Of a stretch of DNA of 64,000 nt, positions 24,390 to 33,462 are shown piece after piece. Origin of the DNA: Oleiagrimonas sp035690885 (GTDB taxonomy: Bacteria; Pseudomonadota; Gammaproteobacteria; Xanthomonadales; Rhodanobacteraceae); NCBI GenBank assembly GCA_035690885.1, contig DASSKC010000062.1:1-64000 (forward strand), in the 5' to 3' direction. Below the pieces are notes generated by a model, which worked only from the letters and a program-made list of their open reading frames with translations, was not told the origin of the DNA and did no database searches. Within the stretch, counting starts at the first letter, position 1, and every line of letters begins with the position of its first letter. The translations under genes and the position numbers were made by a program.

Positions 24390-25223
24390 ATGAGCAGTTC
24401 GTATGTTCCACCCAAGGTCTGGCAATGGGAGCCGAAAGACGACAACCGTTTTGCCAGCGTCAACCAGCCGACGGCGGGCGCGCGGTTCGAGCGCGAACTG
24501 CCGGTCGGCAAGCATCCGTTGCAGTTGTATTCACTGGCCACGCCGAACGGGCAGAAGATCGGCATCATGCTGGAAGAACTGCTGGAGCAGGGCATCGCCG
24601 GGGCCGAATACGATGCCTGGCTGATCGACATCGGCGAGGGCGACCAATTCGGCAGCGGCTTCGTCGCGGTCAATCCCAATTCCAAGATCCCGGCGTTGGT
24701 GGATCGTGGCGTGGAACCCGCGCAGCCGGTGTTCGAGTCCGGTGCGATCTTGCTGTATCTGGCGGAGAAGTTCGGGGCATTCGTGCCCACTCGATCCGCG
24801 GCGCGCACGGCTTGCCTGTCGTGGTTGTTCTGGCAGGTGGGTTCGGCGCCTTACGTGGGGGGCGGTTTTGGCCATTTTTACGCCTATGCCAACGAAAAGT
24901 ACCGCTACCCGATCGACCGTTTCACGCTGGAAACCAAGCGCCAGCTGGACCTGCTGGATCAGCATCTGGCGGTGAACGAATACATGGTCGGTGCCGAGTA
25001 TTCGATCGCCGACATGGCCGTGTGGCCCTGGTACGGCGCACTGGTGACCGATCAGGTGTATGACGCGGCCGAATTTCTCGACGCCGGCTCATACACCCAT
25101 TTGTTGCGCTGGCAAAAGCAACTGGCGGAGCGTCCCGCGGTCAAGCGCGGGCGACTGGTCAACAAGAGCAGCGGCGGCTTGCGCGAGCGTCACGCCGCCA
25201 GCGATTTCGACGGGCTGCTGTAA
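24390..25223 (+). CDS. yghU: Glutathione S-transferase family, YghU-like disulfide-bond oxidoreductase
   Basis: The product has 277 residues. The thioredoxin-like N-terminal domain has LPVGKHPLQLYSLATPNGQK (glutathione site, Thr-Pro-Asn), then NPNSKIPALVD with the cis-Pro and FESGAILLYLAEKFG. The all-helical C-terminal domain starts at about residue 135 with YSIADMAVWPWYG. The TPNG motif and length match YghU/YfcG, which reduce disulfides with bound glutathione. The start is the ATG after GGGAGTGAGCCC. Confidence 0.88.
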   Translation: MSSSYVPPKVWQWEPKDDNRFASVNQPTAGARFERELPVGKHPLQLYSLATPNGQKIGIMLEELLEQGIAGAEYDAWLIDIGEGDQFGSGFVAVNPNSKIPALVDRGVEPAQPVFESGAILLYLAEKFGAFVPTRSAARTACLSWLFWQVGSAPYVGGGFGHFYAYANEKYRYPIDRFTLETKRQLDLLDQHLAVNEYMVGAEYSIADMAVWPWYGALVTDQVYDAAEFLDAGSYTHLLRWQKQLAERPAVKRGRLVNKSSGGLRERHAASDFDGLL

Positions 25224-25276
25224 ATCATCTCGTCATACCCCGGTAGGAGCGTTTTGAACGAACATGCTGTCGTCAA

Positions 25277-26032
25277 TCACGGCGCGGGCGAGTCGCCGTA
25301 GTATTCGCGCAGCAGCGCGGCAACCCCCGGCTCGGCCTCGGCCAGTTTCCCGGGCGCGGAAAAGTACATCTCGCTGACGACCGCGAAATATTCGCTCGGG
25401 TTGGTGGTGGCGTAGGTGTCGATGCCGGTGTACTCGCCGTTGCGGGTCGCTTCGATCAGTCGTTCGTAGGCCCGCTGGAAGGTGTCGATCCATGCGTTTT
25501 GCTTGATCTCGCGCGGCAGCACCGGCAAGCCGTCCGGTGGACCGTTGCGCATGTCCAGCTTGTGCGCGATCTCGTGGATCACCACGTTGAAGCCATCCCA
25601 GGGGTGCGACAGGCTTTGTTCGACGGCGGCCCACGACAGCACCAGAGGGCCGGCCGGCCAGGCCTCGCCGGCGCGGATCTCGGCTTGCTCGGAGACCAGT
25701 CCGGTATATGGGTCGGGACGGTCGTTGCGTACGCGAAATTCGCCCGGGTACACGATGACGCTGCGCCAGCCGCGCAATACATGCGAGTCCATGTGCAGCA
25801 CGGGAATGGACGCCTGCATGGCGATCAGCAGGCGCTGCGTGACGTCCAGATGCGTATCGACGGGATGGAAGCGCTTGTGATGCAGGAAATCAGTGGCCAG
25901 CTGGCGCAGTCGTGCCTGTTCGTCGGCAGGCAGCCGTTGTGCGATCGGACAGTGCGCCAGCCCCTGGTGCCACAGGATGTCATCAATGGGAGGTGGAGCG
26001 CGCAGCGCAGCCAGCCGGTCAAGCCATTTCAT
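25277..26032 (-). CDS. mtfA: Zinc-dependent peptidase MtfA
   Basis: The product has 251 residues. The gluzincin motif VVIHEIAHKLDMRNG (HEXXH) sits mid-protein with a downstream NPSEYFAVVSEMYF supplying the third zinc ligand Glu, as in MtfA/anthrax-lethal-factor-like folds. In E. coli MtfA binds the repressor Mlc and so influences the glucose PTS, and has aminopeptidase activity. The N-terminal 60 residues are helical and contain no signal peptide. It is a single gene divergent from the gamma-glutamylcyclotransferase. Confidence 0.9.
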   Translation of the reverse strand: MKWLDRLAALRAPPPIDDILWHQGLAHCPIAQRLPADEQARLRQLATDFLHHKRFHPVDTHLDVTQRLLIAMQASIPVLHMDSHVLRGWRSVIVYPGEFRVRNDRPDPYTGLVSEQAEIRAGEAWPAGPLVLSWAAVEQSLSHPWDGFNVVIHEIAHKLDMRNGPPDGLPVLPREIKQNAWIDTFQRAYERLIEATRNGEYTGIDTYATTNPSEYFAVVSEMYFSAPGKLAEAEPGVAALLREYYGDSPAP

Positions 26033-26174
26033 GCTTTTGCCACCGCGTCATCGGTTGATGACAATCAGATGCTTCCATGTGGCAGTGGTTTCAAGATGCC
26101 CGTGCTCGTCTGCCGTCACGGCATGAAGCCGGTAGACTTCCGCTTTCAGTCCTTGATCGAGGAGATGGTTGCGC

Positions 26175-26714
26175 ATGACCGAGCTGGTTTATTTCGCCTA
26201 CGGGTCCAACATGCTGCGCGAACGGCTGGATGCGCGCTGCCCGAACGTGCGTCCGGCGGGCAATGCGGTATTGCACGAGCATCGTCTGACGTTCGATCAG
26301 TTCAGTCATGTCGATGCCTCCGGCAAGGGCGGCATCGTGCCGGCGCCGGGTTCGCGCGTGCCCGGCGTGTTGTGGATCTTGCCCGTGAGCGACCTGCCGG
26401 CGCTGGATGCGGCCGAGAGTGCCGGGCGTGGTTACCAGCGTGTCAGCGTGCCGGTCACGCGCGAGCAAGGTGATGTTTGCGAAGTCATCACATATCGACC
26501 CATCGATCTGCGTTCCGGTCTGAAGCCATGGGACTGGTATCTGGCACTGGTCGTGGCCGGTGCCGAGCAACACGAGTTGCCTGATGCGTACGTGCAGCGA
26601 TTGCGTGAGACACCATCCGCGGCAGATCCGGAAGCCGAGCGTCCAGGACGGCTGGCGGCGCTTGATGCGTTGCGGCGTGCGGATGCGCAGATGCTTGACG
26701 CGCGATCGGCGTGA
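26175..26714 (+). CDS. Gamma-glutamylcyclotransferase-like protein
   Basis: The product has 179 residues. LVYFAYGSNMLRERLDARCP at the N-terminus is the GGCT substrate-binding loop (Y-G-S-N), with a catalytic-Glu candidate in DAAESAGRGYQRV. GGCT fold enzymes release 5-oxoproline from gamma-glutamyl peptides. ATG 26175 was chosen over TTG 26169 (two extra residues). The stop lies seven bases before the long palindromic repeat. Confidence 0.85.
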   Translation: MTELVYFAYGSNMLRERLDARCPNVRPAGNAVLHEHRLTFDQFSHVDASGKGGIVPAPGSRVPGVLWILPVSDLPALDAAESAGRGYQRVSVPVTREQGDVCEVITYRPIDLRSGLKPWDWYLALVVAGAEQHELPDAYVQRLRETPSAADPEAERPGRLAALDALRRADAQMLDARSA

Positions 26715-26720
26715 TTTGCA

Positions 26721-26793
26721 GGTCGGGTTGGCTTCATCAACCCGACATCCGTATCGTCGTTTGACACGTCGGGTTGATGAAGCCAACCCGACC
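26721..26793. repeat. Long palindromic dispersed repeat, copy 1 (REP/BIME-like)
   Basis: Two 26-bp arms (26721-26746 and 26768-26793) are perfect reverse complements around a 21-base spacer. Each arm begins GTCGGGTTG and ends CAACCCGAC, so each also folds into its own 9-bp hairpin. A second, slightly diverged copy is at 34865-34937. Placement between two genes with no internal coding capacity is typical of REP doublets mobilised by RAYT-type proteins. Confidence 0.8.
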
Positions 26794-26860
26794 TACGCGA
26801 TGGTTGTGCCATGTAAAATGTTGCGTGTCTGATGTTTGTTGTTCGTTGGAGTCGACCGTA

Positions 26861-27826
26861 GTGACAGCGCAACACGATTCGCAGGGCCAGTCGCTGCAGC
26901 TTCCCGGTGTGAAAGTGTTGCCGCGTCCGTTGCGTCGTCGCCTGCAAAAGCAGGTGCTGGCCGTATTGAGCCATGATGGCACCGCCCCGGATTACGATGC
27001 GCCGATCGGCGATCCGGGCCTGTTCGGGCCCGACAGCATGACCTGGAAGCTGCATGCCGATTTTCCCAGCATGATGGCTGGCGGACTGGCCGCGTTGATG
27101 CTGCAGATGCTGCATCCGCTGGCGTTGGCGGCGGTGTGGGATTACTCCAGTTTTCGTGACGACATCCTGGGGCGTTTGCGCAGCACCACCGCCTTTGTCG
27201 GGCGTACTACCTACGCACCGCGCGTTCCGGCCGAAGAAGCGATCACGAAAGTGCGCCGCATTCATCGCCACGTGGTCGGTACCGCCGCCGACGGGCGAGC
27301 CTACCGTGCCGACGACCCGCATCTGCTCAACTGGGTCCATTGCGCGGAGTGCTGGTGTTTCTTGCGCGCCTACGAAACCTACTGCCGGGGGCCGCTGCCC
27401 ACGGTGATGCAGGATCGTTACCTGCGCGAGATGGCTTGGGTGGCCGAGGAGCTGGGTGCGCGCGACGTGCCGGCTACGGTCGACGAACTGGATGCTTTTT
27501 TTGCCGGGGTTCGTTCCGAGCTGGTGTGCGATGCGCGTACCCGTGAAGTGCTCCGCATCCTGGGCGAGATCCGTTTGCCGATTCCGATGGCCGGTTTGAG
27601 TCGCAACGTGTTCCTCGGCGCTGCCGCCGCCTTGTTGCCCGATTGGGCGTTGGCGTTGTTCGGCAGAACCCGGCTTGCCCGTGTGCGTGACCATGCGGCG
27701 GCGCAGTCCTTGAAGGTCGTTGCACCGAGCATTCGTGATGCCATGGCCGAAGGTGGCCTGGCGTGGCGTGCCTGCGCGCGCACCGGCACCGATTACGAGC
27801 GGCTGTTCGATTTGCATAATGGTTGA
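26861..27826 (+). CDS. MpaB/DUF2236-family oxygenase-like protein
   Basis: The product has 321 residues. The family pattern is seen in GDPGLFGPDSMTWKLHADFP, LQMLHPLALAAVWDYSSF and VRRIHRHVVGTAADGRAYRA, with the His residues thought to bind heme in MpaB-like latex-clearing-type enzymes, and HLLNWVHCAECWCFLRAYE. Function here is unknown. GTG at 26861 is preferred because GGAG sits nine bases before it and the frame upstream enters the repeat. Confidence 0.75.
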   Translation: MTAQHDSQGQSLQLPGVKVLPRPLRRRLQKQVLAVLSHDGTAPDYDAPIGDPGLFGPDSMTWKLHADFPSMMAGGLAALMLQMLHPLALAAVWDYSSFRDDILGRLRSTTAFVGRTTYAPRVPAEEAITKVRRIHRHVVGTAADGRAYRADDPHLLNWVHCAECWCFLRAYETYCRGPLPTVMQDRYLREMAWVAEELGARDVPATVDELDAFFAGVRSELVCDARTREVLRILGEIRLPIPMAGLSRNVFLGAAAALLPDWALALFGRTRLARVRDHAAAQSLKVVAPSIRDAMAEGGLAWRACARTGTDYERLFDLHNG

Positions 27827-27900
27827 ACTCGCTCATTGGACACGTGTGGCCACTTGATTGCATGATCGGTGCGTTGCCGTTGCACGCCTGAGGGGGCTGT

Positions 27901-28098
27901 ATGCGCACGTTGTCGCGCTGGTTGCCAATCATCCTGTTGCTGCCATGCATCGCCTTGTTGTGGGTGCCGTTCTACAACCGCATTGAACCGCAGATCGGCG
28001 GGTTCCCGTTCTTTTACGTGTGGCTGGTCGGCTGGACCGTGATTACCGCGGCGCTGACCTGGCTGGTCTGGCGCGTGCAGAAAAGGGCGCGGTCATGA
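27901..28098 (+). CDS. DUF3311 small membrane protein of a symporter pair
   Basis: The product has 65 residues and two membrane helices (WLPIILLLPCIALLWVPFYN; FFYVWLVGWTVITAALTWLV), typical of DUF3311. These small proteins are nearly always encoded directly before a sodium:solute symporter, and here the stop overlaps the symporter start by ATGA (28095-28098). It is likely an accessory subunit of the transporter. Confidence 0.88.
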   Translation: MRTLSRWLPIILLLPCIALLWVPFYNRIEPQIGGFPFFYVWLVGWTVITAALTWLVWRVQKRARS

Positions 28099-29630
28099 GC
28101 GGCATCCGTTTCGATGGCGTCACCGTGGGCGTGTTCGTGTTCTTTTTCGCGCTGGTGACGGTGCTTGGTTTCGTCGCTTCGCGCTGGCGACGCGGTGATC
28201 TGTCGCAATTGTCCGAATGGGGGCTGGGCGGGCGTCGTTTCGGTGGCTTCGTGACCTGGTTCCTGCTCGGTGGCGACTTGTACACGGCCTACACGCTGGT
28301 GGCGGTGCCGGCGCTGGTTTACGCGGTGGGCGCGTACGGCTTTTTCGCCATGCCCTATGTGATCCTGGTGTATCCGTTCGTGTTCATGACCATGCCGCGG
28401 CTGTGGAACGTGTGCCGCAAGCATGGCTGGGTGACGTCGGCGGATTTCGTCGCGGGCCGCTTCGGCAGCCGCGGTCTGGCACTTGCCGTAGCGGTGACCG
28501 GCATTCTGGCGACCATGCCGTACATTGCCTTGCAGCTGGTGGGGCTGGATGTGGTGTTCAAGGCCATGGGTTTCGGTACGCTGGGCATCGGGCGCGAGAC
28601 GCCGCTTATCATCGCCTTCGTGGTGCTCGCCGTGTACACCTATTCGAGCGGCTTGCGCGCGCCGGCGCTGATCGCGTTCGTCAAGGACGCGATGCTGTAT
28701 ATCGCCGTGATCGCGGCGATCATCATCATCCCCATGCAGTTGGGCGGTTACGGTGCCGTGTTCGATGCCGCCAGGGATGCGTTTGCGGCCAAGGGCGGGG
28801 CGACGGGTCTGGTGCTCAAGCCCGAGCAGTTCACGGCGTTCGCCACGCTGGCGCTGGGTTCGGCGTTCGCACTGTTCCTGTACCCGCAGGCGACCACGGC
28901 CACCTTGAGTGCCAAAAGCGCCGAGACCATCCGCCGCAACGCGATCTGGCTGCCGGCGTACAGCATCATGCTGTTGCTGGTCAGTCTGCTCGGTTACATG
29001 GCGATCGCGGCCAACATCCACGTGTCGGACAACTCGATGGTGGCACCGGCGCTGATCAATGTCAGCTTTCCGCCGTGGTTTGCCGGCTTCTGTTTTGCCG
29101 CCTTCGCGCTTGGCGCGCTGGTGCCGGCGGCGATCATGGCCATCGGCGCCGCCAACCTGTTCACGCGCAACATCTGGCGTCCTTATGTAAACCGCGACAT
29201 GAGCGACGCCAGCGAATCACGCATGGCCAAGAACATCTCGCTGCTGGTGAAGTTCGGCGCGCTGGCCGCCGTGTTGTTCCTGCCGACGAAGTTCGCGATC
29301 GACCTGCAACTGCTGGGCGGTATCTGGGTTCTGCAGATTTTCCCGGCGGTGATCTGCGGCCTGTTCACGCGCTGGTTGCGTCCCGGACCGTTGCTGCTTG
29401 GCTGGGCGGTCGGCATGGTCGTGGGTACGACGCAGCCGGTGCTGCATGGGTTGGCACCGGTTTACACGTTCACGGCCGGTGGTTCGCATATCGGCATCTA
29501 CACGGGTTTGCTGGCGCTGGCCATCAATCTGGTGGTGGCGGCGCTGGCGACCCTGGTTGCCGCCGCGATGGGCCGTGGCACGCAGGTTGATCGTACTCGG
29601 CCGGCCGATTACGAGGATGCGGTCGAATGA
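28095..29630 (+). CDS. Sodium:solute symporter (monocarboxylate-type, SSS family)
   Basis: The product has 511 residues with thirteen predicted helices. SSS family features include LSEWGLGGRRFGGFVTWFLL GGDLYT near the N-terminus, the VTSADFVAGRFGSRGLA loop and LYPQATTATLSAKSAETIRR. Members with a DUF3311 partner resemble the rhizobial MctP permease for lactate, pyruvate and alanine, which would suit the nearby L-lactate dehydrogenase, but the substrate is inference. Confidence 0.85.
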   Translation: MSGIRFDGVTVGVFVFFFALVTVLGFVASRWRRGDLSQLSEWGLGGRRFGGFVTWFLLGGDLYTAYTLVAVPALVYAVGAYGFFAMPYVILVYPFVFMTMPRLWNVCRKHGWVTSADFVAGRFGSRGLALAVAVTGILATMPYIALQLVGLDVVFKAMGFGTLGIGRETPLIIAFVVLAVYTYSSGLRAPALIAFVKDAMLYIAVIAAIIIIPMQLGGYGAVFDAARDAFAAKGGATGLVLKPEQFTAFATLALGSAFALFLYPQATTATLSAKSAETIRRNAIWLPAYSIMLLLVSLLGYMAIAANIHVSDNSMVAPALINVSFPPWFAGFCFAAFALGALVPAAIMAIGAANLFTRNIWRPYVNRDMSDASESRMAKNISLLVKFGALAAVLFLPTKFAIDLQLLGGIWVLQIFPAVICGLFTRWLRPGPLLLGWAVGMVVGTTQPVLHGLAPVYTFTAGGSHIGIYTGLLALAINLVVAALATLVAAAMGRGTQVDRTRPADYEDAVE

Positions 29631-29785
29631 AGGAGCGTTGGCGGGTGCCGGGCCGAGCGCACGGGCCTGATTTGCCGTCGCGTTATGGCCATCGGTAGGA
29701 TGCGCCCCGACGGCAGGTCCAAACGATTAAACTATGCGTTCTACGTCCATTGTCGGCGCCATCCACATCCGTTGCAGGAAGTCCC

Positions 29786-30982
29786 ATGTTCGAGTCGGTC
29801 GCACGCGTCCCCGGTGACGCCATTCTGGGTTTGATCCAGCAGTTCAACAACGATCCCAATCCCGCCAAGGTGGATCTGGGCGTTGGCGTGTACAAGGACG
29901 TGCAAGGCAATACGCCGATCCTGCGCGCGGTCAAGGCGGCCGAACAGACGCTGGTCGATGGCGAGAAGACCAAGTCGTACATCGGCTCGCATGGCGACCC
30001 TCGTTATGGCGAACATGTCCTGAGCATGGTGTTCGGCGCCGACAGCAAGATCCTGGTCGACCGTCGCGCTTCGGCGACCCAGGCGCCGGGTGGCACCGGC
30101 GCGCTGCGTCTGGCTGCCGATTTCGTTGCCGCCCAGCTGCCGGGCAAGTCACTGTGGTTGCCGGAGCCGACCTGGCCGAACCACATCGCCATCGCGCATG
30201 CCGCCGGCCTCGACATCCAGCGTTACCCGTACGTGGATGCCGACAACCGGCTTGATTTCGACGCCATGCTGGCGTGCCTGAAGTCGGTCCCGGAAGGTGA
30301 CGTCGTGTTGCTGCACGCGTGCTGCCACAACCCCAGCGGTTTCGATCCCAGTCGCGAGCAGTGGCAACTCATCCTGCAGGCGATCAAGGAGCGCAAGCTG
30401 TTGCCGTTGGTCGACTTCGCCTATCAGGGCTTTGGCGACGGTCTGGACGACGATGCCTATGCCGTGCGTCTGCTGGCCGAGAACCTCGACGAGATGCTGA
30501 TCACGCAGTCGTGCTCGAAGAATTTCGGCCTGTACCGCGAACGCACGGGTTGCTTCATCGCCGTGGCAAAAAATGCCGAGAGCATGGCCGATGTGCGTTC
30601 GCAGCTGGCGGTCACCGCGCGTGCCAACTATTCCAACCCGCCGGCACATGGTGCCGCCGTGGTCACGGCGATCCTCGATTCGGACGAATTGCGGGTCATG
30701 TGGGAGCGCGAGCTCGACGAGATGCGCGACCGCATAAACGGCATGCGCCGCAAGCTGGTCGATGGCATGGAACCGCATGGCCTGCGCGAGCGCTTCGCGT
30801 TCGTGGCCGCGCAACGCGGCATGTTTTCCTACACCGGCTTGAGCTCCGAGCAGGTGACGGTGCTGCGTGACAAGCACAGCATCTACATGGTCGGTTCGGG
30901 TCGTGCCAATGTAGCCGGCTTGAGCGATGCCAACATCGGCTACGTGTGCCAGGCCATTGCCGACGTGACCGGCAACGGCTGA
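29786..30982 (+). CDS. tyrB: Aromatic/aspartate aminotransferase (class I, TyrB-like)
   Basis: The product has 398 residues. FESVARVPGDAILGLIQQFN and KVDLGVGVYKD are the start of the AspC/TyrB family; LLHACCHNPSGFDP binds the cofactor ring region, VDFAYQGFGDG has the Asp/Tyr pair and TQSCSKNFGLYRERTG the PLP Lys. TyrB transaminates phenylalanine, tyrosine and leucine precursors with 2-oxoglutarate; AspC specificity cannot be excluded. GCAGGAAGTCCC precedes the ATG. A possible promoter, TTGCCG and TAGGAT 18 bp apart, lies about 90 bp upstream. Confidence 0.87.
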   Translation: MFESVARVPGDAILGLIQQFNNDPNPAKVDLGVGVYKDVQGNTPILRAVKAAEQTLVDGEKTKSYIGSHGDPRYGEHVLSMVFGADSKILVDRRASATQAPGGTGALRLAADFVAAQLPGKSLWLPEPTWPNHIAIAHAAGLDIQRYPYVDADNRLDFDAMLACLKSVPEGDVVLLHACCHNPSGFDPSREQWQLILQAIKERKLLPLVDFAYQGFGDGLDDDAYAVRLLAENLDEMLITQSCSKNFGLYRERTGCFIAVAKNAESMADVRSQLAVTARANYSNPPAHGAAVVTAILDSDELRVMWERELDEMRDRINGMRRKLVDGMEPHGLRERFAFVAAQRGMFSYTGLSSEQVTVLRDKHSIYMVGSGRANVAGLSDANIGYVCQAIADVTGNG

Positions 30983-30995
30983 CGCGCTCCGGCGA

Positions 30996-31017
30996 CACCC
31001 GGCGCGAAGCCGGGGTG
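30996..31017 (+). terminator. Candidate terminator hairpin after tyrB
   Basis: CACCCGGC (30996-31003) pairs with GCCGGGGTG (31009-31017) with one bulged G, 14 bases after the tyrB stop. No convincing T-run follows, so strength is doubtful. Confidence 0.35.
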
Positions 31018-31200
31018 AACATGCCTTCGTGTTTCTGCAATACTCGGGATGCGCGACGAGGGAGGCTGGGTGGTCCCGGGTGCCACGTGTTTGCTCGCGC
31101 GCATCTCACCCAATTTGTTGATGACGCGGACGGAACTGCAGCAAGTGAGCGGTCCTGTCCGTGTCTTGTGATGTCCGTCCGCCGTTTGCGCGGAGTAGTC

Positions 31201-32175
31201 ATGATGCGTTTGCGTAGCTTGTGGATTCCTTTCATGGCGGTCTTGCTGGCCGCCTGCAGTCCGTCCCCCGGCTCCAAGGCGGCGCCGGACGCCAAGGCAC
31301 CTGTTCCCGACATGACGGCCCTGTCGGCCGCATTGCATGCACGCATCGAGCGTGCTCCGGGCACCATTGCCGTCGACTTGATCGACCTCGGCAGCGGCGC
31401 GCATCTGGCGATCAACCAGGACGTGATGATGCATGCGGCCAGCACCATGAAGGTGCCGGTGATGCTGGAGCTGTTCCGCCAGGCCGACGCCGGGCGTTTT
31501 TCGCTGGATGACAAGATCCGGGTCAAGAACACCTTCACCAGTCTTGCCGATGGCAGCACCTATTCGCTGCCGCCATCGTCGGACAGCGAGACCAAGCTTT
31601 ACGCCAGGGTCGGCGACAAGTTGACGATACGCAACCTGCTGCAGCGCATGATCACGCGCTCGTCGAACCTGGCCACCAACAACCTGATCGAGCTGGTCGG
31701 TCCGAAGAACGTCGAGAAGACCATGCGTGCGATCGGCGCCGACGGCATGCACGTGCGACGCGGCGTGGAAGACCTGAAGGCGTATCGCGCAGGCATCAAC
31801 AACCGGACCACGGCGGCAGCGCTGGCGCGGATCATGGATGTGATCGCGCGTTGCGCCAACCCGGAGTCGGGTTTCAAGTTCACCGGTCGCCTTGCGCCAC
31901 TGGATACGAAGTCCTGCAAGGGCATGCTGGACATCCTGCTGGCACAGAAGCTCAATTCGTTGATACCCGCGGGCCTTCCCGAGGGCGTGCCGGTGGCGCA
32001 CAAGACCGGCTCGATCACCAAAATCCATCATGATGCGGCGATCGTCTATCCGAACGACCGAGCGCCCTATGTGCTCGTCGTCATGACGCACGGCATCGCC
32101 GACCCGGACCAGAGTGCCGCGATCGCCGCGGACATTTCGCACCTGGTGTGGCAGGCACTGGTCGGCAAGCCATAG
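31201..32175 (+). CDS. Lipoprotein serine hydrolase of the class A beta-lactamase fold
   Basis: The product has 324 residues. A lipobox LLAAC places Cys20 as the lipidated residue. The active-site Ser-x2-Lys is in MMHAASTMKVPVM, the SDN-like loop is TRSSNLATN (Ser-Ser-Asn) and the third motif is VAHKTGSITK (Lys-Thr-Gly). The omega-loop reads RRGVEDLKAYRAGINNRTTA, which lacks a clearly aligned Glu166-x2-Leu-Asn of true class A beta-lactamases. It is therefore more likely a peptidase/esterase relative than an efficient beta-lactamase. A GGAG site fits ATG 31201 or 31204. Confidence 0.75.
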   Translation: MMRLRSLWIPFMAVLLAACSPSPGSKAAPDAKAPVPDMTALSAALHARIERAPGTIAVDLIDLGSGAHLAINQDVMMHAASTMKVPVMLELFRQADAGRFSLDDKIRVKNTFTSLADGSTYSLPPSSDSETKLYARVGDKLTIRNLLQRMITRSSNLATNNLIELVGPKNVEKTMRAIGADGMHVRRGVEDLKAYRAGINNRTTAAALARIMDVIARCANPESGFKFTGRLAPLDTKSCKGMLDILLAQKLNSLIPAGLPEGVPVAHKTGSITKIHHDAAIVYPNDRAPYVLVVMTHGIADPDQSAAIAADISHLVWQALVGKP

Positions 32176-32207
32176 GTGCGCGGTCGCAAAACAAGGGACT
32201 TTCGACC

Positions 32208-33371
32208 ATGATCATTTCCGCATCCACCGACTACCGTGCGGCGGCGAAACGCCGCTTGCCGCCGTTCCTGTTCCACTACATCGACGGCGGCGCTTACGCC
32301 GAGCACACCCTGCGACGCAACGTCGACGATCTTGCCGACATCGCCTTGCGTCAGCGCGTGTTGAACGACATGTCGCAGCTGGATCTGGGCGTCCGCTTGT
32401 TCGACCGCGACTTGTCGATGCCGGTGGCGCTGGGACCGGTGGGTCTGACCGGCATGTACGCGCGTCGCGGCGAGGTGCAGGCGGCGCGCGCCGCCGATGC
32501 GCAGGGCGTACCGTTCACCTTGTCCACGGTGTCGGTGTGTCCGATCGAAGAGGTCGCGCCGGCGATCAAGCAGCCGATGTGGTTTCAGCTGTACGTGCTC
32601 AAGGACCGCGGCTTCATGCGCAGCGTCCTGGAGCGGGCACGTGCCGCCGGCGTCACGACCCTCGTGTTCACCGTGGACATGCCGGTGCCGGGCGCCCGCT
32701 ATCGTGACGCGCATTCGGGCATGAGCGGGCCGCACGCGGCCATGCGTCGTTATCTGCAGGCGGTCATGCACCCGCGTTGGGCCTGGGATGTCGGCTTGCG
32801 CGGCCGGCCGCATGATCTGGGCAACGTGTCGCGCTATCTGGGCAAGCCGACCGGACTGGAGGATTACATCGGCTGGCTGGGCGCCAACTTCGATCCGTCG
32901 ATCTCGTGGCAGGACCTGGAGTGGATACGCGAGTTCTGGGACGGTCCGATGATCATCAAGGGCATCCTCGATCCGGACGACGCGCGTGACGCCGTGCGCT
33001 TCGGGGCCGATGGCGTGATCGTGTCCAATCATGGCGGTCGCCAGCTGGACGGAACGTTGTCGACGGCGCGAGCCTTGCCGCCCATCGTCGATGCGGTGAA
33101 GGGCGAGCTGGCGATCCTGTCCGACTCCGGCGTGCGTACCGGTCTGGATGTCGTGCGCATGCTGGCGCTGGGTGCCGACACGGTGCTGCTGGGCCGCGCT
33201 TGGGTGTATGCACTGGCCACGCACGGTGAGGCGGGCGTAGCCAATCTGCTGTCGCTGATCGAGAGCGAGATGCGCGTGGCCATGACCTTGACCGGTGCGC
33301 GCCGTATTGCCGATATCTCGCCCGCGCTGCTCGCCGAGCACCGGCACGCCGGGACGAGCACAGCCGGTTGA
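32208..33371 (+). CDS. lldD: FMN-dependent L-lactate dehydrogenase (LldD)
   Basis: The product has 387 residues. The alpha-hydroxy-acid dehydrogenase barrel shows RRLPPFLFHYIDGGAY, the FMN-binding PVALGPVGLTGMYARRGE, WFQLYVLKDRG and the active-site SNHGGRQLDGTLST with catalytic His and Arg, then DTVLLGRAWVYAL. It oxidises L-lactate to pyruvate and passes electrons to the quinone pool at the inner membrane. It is 32 bp after the serine hydrolase gene and 91 bp before a permease. Confidence 0.93.
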   Translation: MIISASTDYRAAAKRRLPPFLFHYIDGGAYAEHTLRRNVDDLADIALRQRVLNDMSQLDLGVRLFDRDLSMPVALGPVGLTGMYARRGEVQAARAADAQGVPFTLSTVSVCPIEEVAPAIKQPMWFQLYVLKDRGFMRSVLERARAAGVTTLVFTVDMPVPGARYRDAHSGMSGPHAAMRRYLQAVMHPRWAWDVGLRGRPHDLGNVSRYLGKPTGLEDYIGWLGANFDPSISWQDLEWIREFWDGPMIIKGILDPDDARDAVRFGADGVIVSNHGGRQLDGTLSTARALPPIVDAVKGELAILSDSGVRTGLDVVRMLALGADTVLLGRAWVYALATHGEAGVANLLSLIESEMRVAMTLTGARRIADISPALLAEHRHAGTSTAG

Positions 33372-33462
33372 ATCGGGCTACGATGCCGTGTGCGCGGACG
33401 TGGCAGCCGATATCGGCTTCCGCGTCCGTTTGTTGATACGCTCCCAGGGAGTTCTGCCCACC

